Assembly (NCBI GenBank): GCA_020310875.1
Contig: MU260067.1
Coordinates: forward strand, 716,501 to 780,500
DNA from: Ceratopteris richardii
Lineage: Eukaryota > Streptophyta > Polypodiopsida > Polypodiales > Pteridaceae
DNA length: 64,000 nucleotides
Reading direction: 5' to 3'
Part shown: piece after piece, positions 20,801 to 33,500 of the stretch
How the letters are laid out: every line of letters starts with the position of its first letter
How positions within the stretch are numbered: position 1 is the first letter of the stretch
Translations under genes and position numbers: made by a program
Notes under the pieces: generated by a model
The model's database searches: none
What the model was told of the DNA's origin: nothing
What the model saw: the letters and a program-made list of their open reading frames with translations, nothing else

Positions 20801-22031
20801 ATAAGGTGCTTCCATCCTTAGCCTTCACTGATCCAATTGACTTTACATTATGCTTTGAGTTGTCACCTGTTTGAACAACATGATTAAAAACTTTACTTTC
20901 CAAATCAGTCATCAAAGATATGTTACCACTCAGGTGATTGCTACACCCTGAGTCAATGTAGAAGACTCTTTGATCTTCACTCTGCCTTTCACAAGTTGCA
21001 TTCATTATCAATGTTGAATCCTCCTTTTGATCTGAAGCATAATTGTAGTAGGTGTTATTGTATTGTTGACTTTGGAATCCTCTACCTGCATTTCTTCCAA
21101 AGTAATTCCTTCCACCTCTACCTCTGTAGTTACCTCTTTGATTTCTGCCACCTCTTCCTCTTGAATTATAATTTTGATTGTATCCACTATTATTCTGATT
21201 ATTATGCCAACAATCATTAGCTAAGTGATTTGTCTTACCACAAATCCAGCAAGCTTTGCCTCCATCTTTGTTGTTCCTGCCTCTTCCTCTACCTTTGCCA
21301 CCTCCTCTTCCTCTTAGGAAGTTGGCTTGAGTAGTTGTACCTTCATCTTCACCTGCTTGTTGTTTTCCTTTGCTATTCTTCTTTTTGTCCTTTGAGTACA
21401 TTGCATGTCCTGTACTCTTGTCACTATCTCCTTTAACATCCTGCTCAAATGTTAGCATATGACCTAACAATTGATTTAAATCAGGAGTGAAATGGTCAAG
21501 TGATAGTTCTGTAGACAAAATAAATGGCTTCCATTTGTCATCACCTCTCAACCCTGTAAGGATTTGCCTTACCAATTTATCCTCCTCAATATCTTCATCA
21601 ACAGCTCCTAAAGCATCTGCAATATCTTTCATCCTTGTTACATAGTCTGAGATGGATTGAGAGGCCTTCTTCTTGAAGGTAGTAAACTCTGCCCATAAAG
21701 ATGCCTTCCTTGACTTTGTAGTGTTTTGGAAATGCTCCTCCAAAGCATTCCATATGTCAGTTGCACTTTCAAGACCTCTAATATGAGGTAACAAGTAATC
21801 ATTGACTCCCATATAGATAATGCTCCTAGCTTGAGCATCTTTCTTCATCCAATTTTTCATATCTGCTAACTCTTCCCTAGTTGGAACACTAGGATCTCTG
21901 AACTCTGGCTTCTCTTCTTCTCCTGTGATGTAACCAATCAAATCTTTGCTCATAAGATGAGCTTCCATCCTCATTGACCATGCAGGATAGTTTTCCCTAT
22001 CCAATTTCTCTATCTGTAGAGCATCTCCCAT
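17865..22031 (-). CDS. Copia A gag-pol polyprotein, intact
   Basis: An uninterrupted 1388-residue Ty1/copia polyprotein, the normal length for a single-frame copia element. Domains in order: gag (1 to about 250) with a Gly/Arg-rich stretch; CCHC knuckle from Cys261 (CWICGKTNHLANDC); aspartic protease D360-S-G (FYIDSGCSNH); pre-integrase and HHCC zinc finger (HKRLGH, then CEACQLGK); integrase triad D558, D621 and E657 with the D35E spacing intact; RT with ALYGLKQAPRAW and catalytic YVDD at 1069-1072; RNase H from about 1229 (YSDADWAG, SSTEAEY, HARTKHIEI). All catalytic residues seen are standard. The start ATG at 22,029-22,031 follows a 223-nt leader after the 5' LTR. With its near-identical LTRs this element may still be mobile. 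Confidence 0.97.
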   Translation of the reverse strand: MGDALQIEKLDRENYPAWSMRMEAHLMSKDLIGYITGEEEKPEFRDPSVPTREELADMKNWMKKDAQARSIIYMGVNDYLLPHIRGLESATDIWNALEEHFQNTTKSRKASLWAEFTTFKKKASQSISDYVTRMKDIADALGAVDEDIEEDKLVRQILTGLRGDDKWKPFILSTELSLDHFTPDLNQLLGHMLTFEQDVKGDSDKSTGHAMYSKDKKKNSKGKQQAGEDEGTTTQANFLRGRGGGKGRGRGRNNKDGGKACWICGKTNHLANDCWHNNQNNSGYNQNYNSRGRGGRNQRGNYRGRGGRNYFGRNAGRGFQSQQYNNTYYNYASDQKEDSTLIMNATCERQSEDQRVFYIDSGCSNHLSGNISLMTDLESKVFNHVVQTGDNSKHNVKSIGSVKAKDGSTLLSKVLYVPTIPKNLISVGQIVEKGYEVRFTNDGVYVEDPSQGYKQIVSGKKEGRLFTLKIQGNIGHAMFTYGGHKISELDLWHKRLGHFNERGIKDMVNNGSVLGLPNVAGQHMTYKCEACQLGKAHKHSYSKHGFMYSEKLELVHTDVWGPSKDFSINGSRYYVIYVDDATRWITIYVIKDKSEVFNTFKHYHVYAERITGHKLKRLRSDGGGEYFSNEFSDYLWNAGIKREVTCRYSPQQNGVAERRNRTLVEFARSMMKEKNCPNYLWAEAVNTATYLVNRLPCKALQGMTPYEAWWGKRPTLDHCRVFGCVAYAYVPSQLRHKLEPKAEKYVFIGYDDKQMGYRLWSPSTKQFMVSKDVTFDEQSTWYAGTININTGDEEEVSQRKGKSKVQIFDEQENNEVQVEVEETPRFDPECEEPETSRSGELRRSTRNRWQPIRYSYDTSFLATKDYAYMVNTDEDPSTYEEAKGKEKWENAMQEEYDALLENQTWDLVPKPNSQKIIGCKWVYKTKRFADGSVSRYKARLVVKGFAQTYGVDYDETYSPVAKMTTIRTLIAIAACKGWKLCQLDVKNAFLNGYISDDVFMEQPQGFKDKRYPDHVCKLKRALYGLKQAPRAWNYRLVKFLKELGFQVSKADSSLLVKASENGFIYMCIYVDDIILTGTDEEGIQRLKRQMEKEFKISDLGDLSYFLGMEITYTQHGVFVTQERYLKNLLIKFKMDDCRVAPTPMEVNHKLSKYGGEEFKDMRQYQSLVGSLIYATLTRPDLSYAVGVLSQFMHCPRKEHWIAGQRGLRYIKGTLNEGLYYGFTSDTNIKVYSDADWAGNPDDRRSTYGYMCYVGDKLISWCSKKQHTVALSSTEAEYKGMVEAAKEVIWLKTLMKSLDIMHGVPIIYGDNMSSLYLAANPVFHARTKHIEIQYHFLREKVMDKEIEVIHTSTKDQIADMLTKGLDGPKLQRFKDMAGIKKIVKTSIDD

Positions 22032-22241
22032 CTTGTATCCACCTGTATATTGAAAACTTCAAGCTTTACAAACAATGTATGTACCTTTACTTCGAGTTAG
22101 ACTCCTTTTGCCTTTCTTGATGTCGAGTAGTCTTCTCCTCAGGCTTTTGACTCCAAGCTTTCACTTCTTAGTTCTTCAAATGTTGAACTTCTTGAATCTG
22201 CAGCAGTCGGGACCTTCCTTTCCTTGATTTTGATGTCTCCT

Positions 22242-22253
22242 GCTCTGATACCA
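22242..22253 (-). other. Primer binding site of copia A
   Basis: Minus strand TGGTATCAGAGC, complementary to the 3' end of plant initiator tRNA-Met, one base after the 5' LTR: the standard copia minus-strand primer site. Confidence 0.9.
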
Positions 22254-22254
22254 C

Positions 22255-23277
22255 TGATGGAGAGTGTTAATCTCCAAAAGAACAACCTACTCTTGAATTT
22301 AGAACACCTCTATATCAAGAGTAAGTCAAAACCTTCACTAAATTAGAGGTCCAATCTCCAAATTATCAAATCTGAGAAAATATGTGAAGAAGATGAAACA
22401 CAGAAAAGTCTGCTGCAGAATTTCTTCACATTGACTTATCAAATGTGTAAAGTTTTTGATGAAACTTTGTACGAACCATCTCCTAGAGATTGCGCATCAC
22501 CTCCAAGTTGAATTACTTCAAAAGCTTTAGTATAACTTGAGAAATTGTCTTCACAAGTTACCTATGTCTGAATCTGCACTTCTGAGAAGTCGATCTAGAC
22601 ACCCCTAACTTCTTAACTTTGGTTCTCACAATATCTAACCCGTTTTGCCAAATGCTTTTAGCCACGAGTAGATCACCTTCCAACTTAAAGATTAAGTGCT
22701 TGCTTGCATAAAACTTTAAACTATGGAGTGAGCACTGACCAAAAGATTAAACTCGAAATTTGCGCCTGTTTCAGAGAACTGTAGACACTCAACACATATG
22801 AATGTTCCTACTCACAATTCTCCTAGCCTGTTTACAATTAGACTCTGAAATTCAGGTCACAGGCTCATTAACTAACAACTTAGATATCCTCAAAAGGATT
22901 TCACAATTGATCAAACACAGAAGGAGCAGACACGAAAAGATCGGGCGCAATATTTCTTCATTAACTCAGAAAATTACAACTGAGTGATGAGAGCTAACTC
23001 AACTAACTTTTCTCTATCTCTTAACTCCTAACTTCCTCAATCTTGGCTTCTACATATGCTCTCATACATGCCCCGACTTTTCTCAAAGTATTTATAGATA
23101 ATTTGTACAAGATTCTTACTCAAACAAAGATCTAAGTCACCTATGACTATACTAATGTACATATGTGTACACTTCTCTTATCCTCTGAATATGTCTTTCT
23201 TCCAAGCTTCAATAGTTGATCCTTCCTTCACTCTTTAACTTTCCAAGCCTTCAATTGGTGATTGGTCTGCACCAACA
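22255..23277 (-). repeat. 5' LTR of copia A
   Basis: A 1023-bp LTR, same length as the 3' copy and nearly identical. Flanked on the right by target duplication ttaaa at 23,278-23,282. It should contain the element's promoter; I did not identify a convincing TATA box. Confidence 0.95.
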
Positions 23278-23282
23278 TTAAA

Positions 23283-24200
23283 TACCAAGTATTGTTCTCT
23301 TATAATGCTTCAATATCTTCTTTCATGAAATGCTTCCACTCTGGCTTCTTCTTGGCTTCCTCATAAGATGAGGATTCTTTACAATTCATGTCTTGATCCA
23401 TATATAGAACTTCTAATGACCAATGAAGTGTCATATCCATACCTTTCTTGCTTCTTTCCTCTTACAGACCTTGTCATTGTTTGTTGAGATGACTCTCCTA
23501 CATCTCTTCATTCTTGCAATTTGGATTTACCTTTGGAGTTCCTTGACTTGATATCTCTTGTAGGTGTCTTCTCATTATCCTCTAATTCACTCAATTCTTC
23601 AAGTGTATGTAGATCTTTGTTTGATACAGTTAGGAAGTTATCTTATAAGCCATAGGGAAAAATTGATTTCTTATAATCACCTTCAAACCAAGATATATTT
23701 TCATCAGATATACTACATCATGACTTACAAAAAGTTTTTTAGTGGTATGATTTTATAGCCTATAATCCTTTTAGTTTAGGTCATAGCATATGAATACACA
23801 TTTCCCTACCTTGGGATCAAGCTTCCCTTTGATTTGTGAGGATATGTGTGCATATGTAATGCATCCAAATATATTGTAGTGATCCAAGCTTGGTCTTCTT
23901 CCATTGTAAGCTTCATAACGTGTCATTAATTCCAAGAATTTTGATTTTAATATACTGATCAGATATGTGCGAGTGGATACTACCTCTTCCCATAGATAAT
24001 TTGATAGCTTCCTCTCATTGAGTACTAAACTAGTCACTTCCATAATGTTCTATTCCTTATTTACACTATACCATTTTGCTCTAGTGTATATCTAGTTGTA
24101 ATCTCCTTTGACCCCTCTTACTTGTAAGAAAGAGTCAAATTTGTGGCAAAAGTATTCTTTCCTTCAAGCTATTGTCTTTGATTTTAGTAGATAGCTGTTG
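23283..24200 (-). pseudogene. Old copia element G, integrase-to-RT part
   Basis: Minus-strand integrase core end (KEITTRYTLEQNG, then a 90-codon frame 23,771-24,043 with LSNYLWEEVVSTRTYLI, YEAYNGRRPSLDHYNIFGC and KLDPKVGKCVFI). The inter-domain spacer (23,340-23,770) follows, then the RT lead-in (EWKHFMKEDIEAL, one stop, ENNTWYL). It continues on the other side of copia A at 16,833. The gag, protease and 5' LTR of G are missing. G abuts the LTR of element F. Confidence 0.7.
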
Positions 24201-27200
24201 ATTGATTTTAGAAAAAGATTCGAATACCTTTTTAGCTAGTCATTTGAATTTTGAAATCAAAAGTGAATCTTAGTTATTGCTTCCCTTTAGAAATTATTTG
24301 ATTCTTGAGTTTTCATTATAAAAAGACTTTTACAATAGGTAGAAATATAGTGAGACTTACACTTGAATAAGCTAAGGATATGTCTATACACACATTTTTT
24401 CTAGTAGCCAAATTTAATCCATAAATATGGTAGAGAACTTACTCTTGCCATATGTACCAATAGATCCCCCTCAAGCCTAAGATGCTTGACTCTTTATTCC
24501 TTTGCAATCTCTTGAAGTCCAATGATTGATTTGAATTAGTTTAGCTTTCCTCCATCCAATGCTTTAATCATCATGTCTGCACATTGTTGTTGAGTTGAAA
24601 TATATGAAAGCCCAATATCCTTGCTTATAATCTTCTCCTTAACATATTGATAATGGAACTCAATGTGCTTGCTCCTTGCATGATAAATAGGGTTTGTTGA
24701 AAGATACAAATAACTCAAGTTATCAACAAATATATGAGTAGATGAATTCATCCCTAGATCAACATATAGTGTCTTAATCCACATAGCTTATTGAGTTGCA
24801 TTTACCAATCCTCTATACCCCGATTTTGAAGATGAGAGAGAAATTTTAGGTTGCATCTTTGATTACCAAGAACTAATTTTAGAATGTGTGAATGAAAGAT
24901 AATGAAAGGTACTTCTTATATCATCTCTTGATCCTACCCAATCTGCATAAAAAACGATCTTTATATTTATATCAAATGTATACTGATATAGAAGGTCTTC
25001 ATTTATTGTTCCTTTGAGATACTTAAGTATCTTTTTGGCTGTTCCATATGTGGCTTCATAGTTTCATGCATACAATGAAAACACTCATTCTATAACTAAT
25101 TTCTACCACCAAGCTTTGATATCATGTCACATCTTCAATGAGATATCATTCATGAGCACTAAATTTGGAATTCACTTCCATAGGTGTACTTGCAACCTTT
25201 GCATTTTCCATTTTAGCTTTGCATGTGTATCATTGATGTACTTTCTATGAATAAGGTACATACCATGCTCTGTGTACATGACTTCCAATCCAACGAAGTA
25301 GGTGAGTTGCCCTAAATCACTTATCTTGAACTCTTCATTTGATATTTTATCCTCTTTATGCGTTCAACATGATTACATATCACAATAGTTTCATGAACAT
25401 ATACATAGAGGTATATGAATTCTCAATGTGATTTTTTAATGAATAGGGAAGGACCTACATTGCTCACCACAAATCCTTTGTCTTGTATGAAGTAACTAGT
25501 CTATGATTCCAAGATCTTGGAGCTTGCTTTAGCTCATATAGAGATCTTCTTAATGTGCAAACATACCCAAAAAATTGTTTCTTCAAAACCAAGGGTTTCA
25601 GCATATATAGCTCCTATGTGATCGATCCATTCAAGAAGACATTCTTGACATCCATCTAGTATATCTTCCAATTCTTATCAGTTGCAGTATTCATGAGTAC
25701 TCTGATTGTAGGCATGTAGCCACTCATAATCAATGCCTTGAGTTTGAGCATATACCTTGGCTAATAATCTAGCCTTCCATCTATTTATAGTTCCATCAAA
25801 GTTGTTGTTTACCGCTTAGATCCATCTCGATCCAATGACCTTCATGGTTGATGTCTTAGGAATTAACTCCCAAGTATTTTTCTTTTGCAATACTTCAATC
25901 TCCTCCCCCATGGCATATTTCCACTCTAGCTTCTATGATGATAGTTCTTTGATGTTCATGTCATGATCCATGTATATAGAATTCTTAATGACCAATGAGG
26001 TATCATATTCATACCAATTTTACTTCTTAATTTCCTTTGTAGACCTTCTAGTTCGTGGTTGGGATGATTTTGCTACATCTTTTGATTCTTGTAGTTTTGC
26101 TTCACCTTTAGAGTTCCAAGACTTGATCTCCCTTCTAGATATATTTTGATCATCCTCTAATTCACTTGACTCTTCAAGTGCGTGTGGATTTTTGTTTTGA
26201 TGCTGTTGGAAAATCATCCTCCAACTCATAGGGAAATTTCATTTTCCGACAATCATCTTCAAACAAAAATTTATTTTCATTAAATTCTACATCTCAACTT
26301 AGTATGATTCCTTTAGTATTAATACTATAAAGCCTATAACCCTTTTGGTTTAGGTCTTAGTCTATGTACACAAATTTCTCTACCTTGGGATCAAGCTTCC
26401 CTCTTATTTGTGAAGGTATTTGTGAATTTGCAATGCATCAAAAAATTCTTCAATGATCCAAGTTTGGTCTTCTTACATTCCAAGATCGATAGGGTGTCAT
26501 ACCTTCTAAGGGATTTGAAGGTAACTTGTTCATAAGATAAGTGGTATTGGATAGTGCATCTCCCAATAGGTAACTTGACAACCTTTCCTCATTAAGAAGT
26601 GACCTAGCTTCTTCCATAACGGTCCTATTTCTTCTTTTTGCACCATTTTGCTCAAGTGTGTATCTAGTTGTAATCTCTCTTTTGATTCCTCTCTTTAAAT
26701 AAACAATCAAACTCATGGGAGAAATACTCTCACCCTCCATCAGACCTTAGCCTCTTCAATGCTCTACATGTTTGATTCTCTATACGTGCAAGGTAATTTT
26801 TGAAAGAAGAATAGAGTGAACTACATATGCTACAATCATCAATGAAAGACACATAATACCTTGACCCTGAGGTAGATGGTTCCTTACTTGGTCCTTGACA
26901 AGCTCCAAGATATCTCCATGTATGTATCCCTTTTTTGTCAAAGGTTGCCTATGAGACTTCACAAATTGGCTTGCACTTCATTTGTAAATCTTATGTTGCT
27001 TTGTGATATTTTGTGGTCCAAGTACACTTTGATCTCCTGATTTGCCTCAACATCCTCTCTCCAATGTGAGCCAACCTTTTGTGCCAAAGTTCTAATTCTG
27101 AAAGATTTTGTGTGCCATAATTGAACAATGATGCATTCTTTCTGTTTTGGAGTTCAAAGATGAATAGCCTACTTGTCGTTTCACCTTTGGAAATCTTCTT

Positions 27201-28445
27201 GAATATATGATATGGATATTTCACATAGGCTCCATACCTTCTAAAACTCAATTGAAATCCTTTCTCCACAATCTCACCTACACTTATTACATTCTTATAA
27301 TGCTAGGTACATAGAGAAATCTTCTCAACAAATTCATGTCACTATTTGATACCTTTACAATAATTTTCTTCACATGGTACCTTGTGTGATCTTTTGTTTG
27401 CACTTCATTCTTGTTCTTGGGATCTTCCAAATACAGCGAGTGCTACATTCCTTGGTACATTTATTCAAACATCCAAAATCAATATAGAATATATGATCAT
27501 CTAATTTACCTCCTTTCATACTCATGTTCATGAGTAGAAGAGAGACTTCTTGTGATTGATCATCATTATAACTTTTATAGTCCCTTCTTCCTTTGTCACT
27601 ACCTTGATAGTTTTAATTTAAGTTGTTATGTCCATTGTATCCATAGTTGTGTATGTATTTACCTCTAGGAGCTCCATATCCTCCTCTCTTGTATCCATTT
27701 CATCTCTAATTTTCCTTGGGTTCTTGAAGCATTGCTTAGTGATATGATTGGCAAGTCCACATATGGCACAAGGTCATGAGATTTGAGATCACCCTCTACT
27801 TTGTCTACATCCTCTCCCTCTCCCTCTTGAACTTCTTCCTCTACCTCTAAATTTAACTTCGGAGGTGCTTGCTTCTTCATCAGACTTCTTCCCTTTACCT
27901 TTGGCATCTTCACTTCTACCTTTATCAACGTATAAGGTAGAGGATTAATTAACTTTTTTTTAATCTCCATTCTTCATGAACTTGGCTTCACGAGTGAAGA
28001 GTTTTGCCATGAGTGTGTCAAAATATTTGGTATTTTCATGTCCATGTATAAGCTCATGGCAATGATGAACGCTTCCCATTTTATCATTTGCATTGATTCC
28101 ATTGATGACTTTTTTGACTCTTTTCTCTTTATCTATGACCTCTCCAATGATTTCTATTTGATCAACTATTACTTTTATCTTCGTGAAAAATTCATTGACA
28201 TTTTGATTGATTTCTTCATGAGAGATGTGAAGTCCATCCATAGTTGATTATTTTTGTCCTTGATCTTGAAGAAGAGAATGCGTCAAATGCATTTCTGGCT
28301 TAATGTGGCTTAAGAGCCCTAATGTGTGGAAGTAAGAAATCAAAAATATATTTTGCAATATATAACCTTGACAAGGCATCCTATTCACACCATATGTTGA
28401 GCCTCTTTTGCTCATCATGGTGTTTGTTTTTGAGACCATAGACAA
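24200..28445 (-). pseudogene. Old copia element F, decayed but nearly complete
   Basis: A minus-strand series of broken frames in copia order. Gag: 28,445-27,960. Basic/acidic gag end: 27,665-27,970. GAG-pre-integrase: 26,991-27,269 (LSELELWHKRLAHIGER). Integrase: 26,450-26,960 (KREITTRYTLEQNGA, EGMTPYRSW). RT: about 25,900-25,000. RNase H: 24,536-24,784 (IFVDNLSYLYLSTNPIYHARSKHIEF, broken here only by copying limits of the frame). A polypurine tract and the start of a truncated 3' LTR lie near 24,463, running to about 24,200. Frequent stops and frameshifts make it inactive. It belongs to the same lineage as copia B and element G. Confidence 0.7.
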
Positions 28446-30425
28446 AATCTTTTGCGAAAGCTCTTAGATGAGCTCGCATGATGGCTCTATCCACATACAC
28501 ACAGAGATGCCTCTATATGCCTTCCACCCCACTAGTCAAGATCTCTTCTTCGTATGATGTGTGAATGCCACACATAAAAACTCTTTCCTTCTACCTCTCA
28601 TGTACCCAATGGGTGCCACATTGCATCCTTGCCACCTTGGCCTTAGGATTCTTCCTAGCCAATGTAAGGTACTATCTGACATTTCCTTCCACTTAAGAAC
28701 ATTTTCATTCTAAAAACTGTACTTGAATATATGTAATGGTCGAAGAAAGTGCTCGGACTCCCCTAAACCCCATGTACTCTATGTACATGGCGATCGCTGT
28801 GTGTTTCATCCCCATATCCTTCCCCTTGAGAAGCCTCAAAAGAGACCATCTCAAAGGTGGGAAACCATTTGTAAAGTTTCTATTATCTCCCATATACACC
28901 TAACTTACATCTATCACTCACATAACCCTCTATCCAAAAATAAGATGAAATGCAAGTGTATAATGTCAAGCACTAAAAGCTCAACCATAGCAATGGAGAT
29001 AATAACATTCCACTAACCAATAAGTCCTTTGTTTGTTATCAATAAATTTTGGACTAAGTTCTATTGGAAGAGCATCAATGGCACTAGTGCATACTCTATT
29101 ATTTTCTCTTCCCTTTAGTTCACACATGAATGCAAAAAGCATTCCTTTATGAGATTTAGATAATCCATAGGAATCCATCCTCCTAATTGATGCTCAATCA
29201 TCATCTTCATGACAAAGCACCAACTAAGAATTTAGCAACTCAATAGGTCAGATATATCCCTATCTCCTAAAAACCCTAAAGGGTGACTCAACTCTCCATA
29301 AATGAGGACATCTAAGGTCTCCAAGTTTTTTTATCATAACAATCAGATACAAAATGATGAAGTTATGCGTCTCAAAAATGGAGGTGGCAATGTTGGTAGA
29401 ATCTTTGGAGTGTTGCATAAACTTCAATTGTTCATAGAATACAAGCATTTCTGCATGCATGAAGAGTATTCCTTTTGTTGTTTGAAAGGAGCCGTCATAC
29501 ATTGAAAAAGGAAGATTTGGCCAAAAAGGTGTCAGTATGTAGATACCTACTATCTCCATGATGGGTTGCGTGAAAATGAAGAAGGTTTTTGTAGAGTCCA
29601 TATACCACTTTTTCTTTATAATAACAACGAATGTATTATTTGGACATAAGAGGAAATACTCCATATCTCATATTCGTACATAATTTCTCCCAAAAATTGA
29701 TATATACATATATCCTCTTTTCCATCCCTCCAAAGTGGAGGTTCATCTAAATTTAGACATATAATTTAAAATAAAGTGGTGGAAGTGGATGTTTGAGGGA
29801 GTATGATATGAATTATCCCGCATGAGTATGTGATATATAATTATATTGAGATGGAATGTAGAGGGAACAACATCAACCCATGATGCATGTACTATGATGA
29901 TGCTATAATACTATTGTGAGGAAGTGATAGAAGAGTATGAAGATGAGAGGGTCTTGTTCAAAATCTTGTTCTAGAATAGCCTATTTTTTGCTTAGAAACA
30001 CTCACCAAGATTTTAGATGACACATAAATATGACCATTATAATTTGGAGCATTGATCTCAAATGTTTGGATCAAGATAGAATACTTCCAAATTTTGAGCA
30101 TGAAGAGAAAACCTTCTATTTTTTCATAGTTTAAAATGGGAAGTTATGTGAGCTAATCCAAGTTATAATCTAACAAAAGTTGACTTTCTAACAAGACTCT
30201 CATATGTATCATCCTATGTATTGTGGAAAATCTATCAAGTCTTCATCTTCTTTTGTAGAGAGATTAATCCTTGAAGCACTTTCATTCGTACGTTCATCCA
30301 AAAAGTGAGATTCCTTATTTTATTGATTATCTTGTAGGAGATTCCTCATTCCCCAAATCCTCATAATATCCTTCAATCCTCCATTTGCATCCCTCTAGTC
30401 TGGTCCCAAAACATATCCTTTCATA
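28446..30425. other. Non-coding, no recognisable feature
   Basis: AT-rich sequence with short random frames only (longest 134 codons at 29,260-29,664 minus, no family recognised). The 5' LTR of copia F should lie at the left end but I could not delimit it, nor find its primer site. Confidence 0.4.
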
Positions 30426-30429
30426 TCCC

Positions 30430-30570
30430 CATTTTCTACAAAAGAAATCATCCCCTTTCATATTATGTGCATATCATTTACAACAAAAATAAAATACTAC
30501 ATCAATATCTGAAACTCTTAAAGTTTGTAAGTATCACGTATACTGAAAGATCCCTCCCATGATTTTAAGG
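30430..30570. repeat. Direct repeat, left copy (possible LTR)
   Basis: About 140 bp matching 33,725-33,865 in the same orientation, for example tattatgtgcatatc, aataaaatactac and the agtatac-type end before gatccctc/gacccct. Identity is perhaps 75-80% by eye. Two such copies 3.3 kb apart could be the LTRs of a small, very old element. Confidence 0.45.
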
Positions 30571-33500
30571 CTCATATGTGGCATAACCCGATGGAGTGCC
30601 TAAGTGCCTTGCATTTGGGCTTAAACCCACTGAACATTTGCTCACCTTCAATTCCTTCTATTTGACTCGTTGCTATCCATAGGTACTAATGTGATATTAG
30701 GCTCCTTACTATTATATTCCTTCTTCAAATGTATCATACAATGTTCTACTAGAATAAGATCCTAAGGTAGCTGATTTGAAATTTTAGTGACTTGAATTTT
30801 TGATACTCTATATTGTATAATATTTTCAATTTTCTACAAATATATCGCTTGACACTTTTGATCCTCAATTTTTATTGAAGTTGCGAGTTCCTCCATCATA
30901 TAAGATTTCTATTCATTTTTGCACACTTGCAATTTATTCTTAAGTATTTAATCTCCTTTTCTTTATCTCTCAATCCTCTTTGTAATACAATTAATGCTTT
31001 CCTAAAATTATTACCTTCAAAGTCTTCCTTTTATAAACCAAGGCTGGATTTTGCAATTTAATAGACCCTTCAAAACTTGTTGCTTTCACAATATCCCCTT
31101 TGTTCACCCAATCCCCTACTCAAAATTATTTGTGCTTGATATATCTATCCATCCATGCCCATCTTCTCATCTGCATCACTTTTGCAGTATAAATGGCTAC
31201 CAATCAATCATCTTGTAGTTGAAACGTCTTTATTTGTATCTCTTGTAAAACCAACTCTATAGATAATGCATAATCAACTGATATTCATATGTTAGAAACA
31301 ATAAACCCCACGGGCACAATAGACACCAACCCATACACCAAGAAAAAAAGTAAACCCTATAGTTATTTTGTATGTAGTCTTCTAGTTCCACAATACTCAC
31401 TCCAATTTGGTATCCCAATCCTGGTCATTAACAATCTTCTTCAATATAAGAATCAGTGTCCTTCTATGGGATACTACCTAGTCATTTGCGTGTGGATAGT
31501 ATGTAGTAGACTTCTTATGCAAGATATGTTCTTATGTAAAAGTTGTGATAACTTGATTAATAACATGAATGCCAACTTGCTCAACTTTAGCCACCTTCAA
31601 GGCAGACACTTCAAAGAAAGGGACATCAGTCCTATTATGTTATAAAAACTCTTCTTCTTCATCATTCACCTATGCTTCCCATATATCAATACCTTTGGTA
31701 TACACTAATCATGCCGTTCCAGGCACTATCTTCAATTATGTCTTAGATTTTGATCTTGTGCTTGCCTCTCCATAAAACAATCATATCTAAATCCCTTAAC
31801 TACCTTACTTAGGCTTCCTGCAACCATGGGCATCCAAATATCATGGGATATGAACATACATCTTCTTGCAATCAAAGGACCACAAAATTAACATGAAATC
31901 ATAATCCTATCACAAGGATCAATTTATGTCATAATATCTCCAATGGTTGCACTCTTCTATAGTCTACCATTTTCACTTGGAAAGGAGAACGGATCCGCTC
32001 GGCTCTCGATTGGTATTCATCCCTCAACCCCTGTCTAATAGCACATCATGAAGTAATAATTCCCAAATCATTACTATGATCATGGGAAGCTAGTAATCAA
32101 AATCAATGGGTGATTCCTTAGAAGTTCGCACTACTACTACATGTGCCAATTTAGTATCCTAACGACCTCTCATGCATACATCGTGTACCTATTTGGGTAA
32201 TCTTTGCACTAAATGTCCCTCCCAACATGGATTTAAAGCTAGCCATTATCCAATCTTGAGACAAATTGGAGCTCCCACCAATGCCTCCTACAATGCATCC
32301 GAAAGCCATTCAGACATAGTATTATAGAACCATGTTTCATAACTATGCCCTAACTTCTGATACACTTAACAATAGGACTATATTTGTTACTACTATGAAC
32401 CTTCCAATGCAATCATTTCTCAAGAATAATTTTATTAATGTTTGCAAGGTCTAAAAAACTTGTTGAATCCTTTGTCTTATTTCTTTTTCCATGTTTCCCT
32501 TCCTTCTTTTCCTTGACAAGCCTCTTCTGCTTATGTCTTTTACCTTTGGAACTTCAATGATCTTCATCATCCCCTATTTGTGCATCCAAGTCTTATCCAA
32601 TATCCAAAGTAAAAGTATAAGTATCTTTATGTGAATTACTAGAACCTATATCATTGGATTGTGACTCATATGTTTTCATTCTTTTCGTTCCTTCTTTTTG
32701 ATGATCAGGCCAAACCCATGCTCAGTTGCCACATCTGGATACTACTACTTTTTCCCAATGGATTTAGATGCATCGGCCATAGGGTTCATCAATTGTGGCT
32801 AGCTCACCATTCTTCTTCTTATTGAGGGTCTTTTATGCTCCCCAAATGGATCAAAATCACGTACAGTTGATGGCATTGGGGATAATTAGAGAATTCTATT
32901 GGATGTCAATGCTTGATGTGCTACCTACACCACCATCAACTAAGTGAACACCTGCTCAAGATGTGCAAGAATTGGCTTCTCCTCTTCTGTGCCAAATTCT
33001 TGTTTTTCTTCTTCACTCTGCTTATCGATGTCCTCTATTTATGATGGTCGTACATTGGTGTACCCAAGGGAATCCTAAAAGCTTCATCTTTAGCCTCCAC
33101 AACCTCCTTTCAGTGTCTTTATTGAGCCGATTCCTGCTCAGAATCCCTTAGTTCATTGCACAACAATCATGCTTATAAGCATATGAGATAAGCTATCTGA
33201 TGATTGGCATGGCCCACCCCTGATATGTGATGTAGTGCCTACTTACTAATTGTGCTAGGATCGAAGAATGTGTTAGGGCCACTCAACTAGACTGGTCAAC
33301 ATTCTCAAACTCAGAAGACTGCCCTGATTGTCTTATATAAGAAACTAGAGTTTTCGAGGTTTAGAATACTGTAAGGAGCATCTACACACTACAACTTACG
33401 TAGATCGCCATGACATATCAACAATGATTTTCAAATAAATACTAACTAAATATTTGTGCATCCCAACTTCATCATTCTCACTTCACACTACTGTAGCAAC

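Larger units (their letters stand above)
16834..23277 (-). mobile_element. Young complete Ty1/copia element A
   Basis: A full-length minus-strand LTR retrotransposon: 1023-bp LTRs at both ends with about three differences, 5-bp target duplication ttaaa (16,829-16,833 and 23,278-23,282), tRNA-iMet-type primer site, polypurine tract and one uninterrupted gag-pol frame. It is inserted in the RT region of old copia G: removing it plus one target copy restores G's continuity (WYL/IPKASN). LTR identity near 99.7% makes it the youngest insertion here, and every feature needed for autonomy is visible. Confidence 0.95.

Noticed and set aside
23283..28445. One single copia element across the whole stretch
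   Set aside because: Integrase motifs occur twice (near 23,900 and 26,600), and an RNase H plus polypurine tract lies between them at 24,470-24,780, so two elements (F and G) are abutted.
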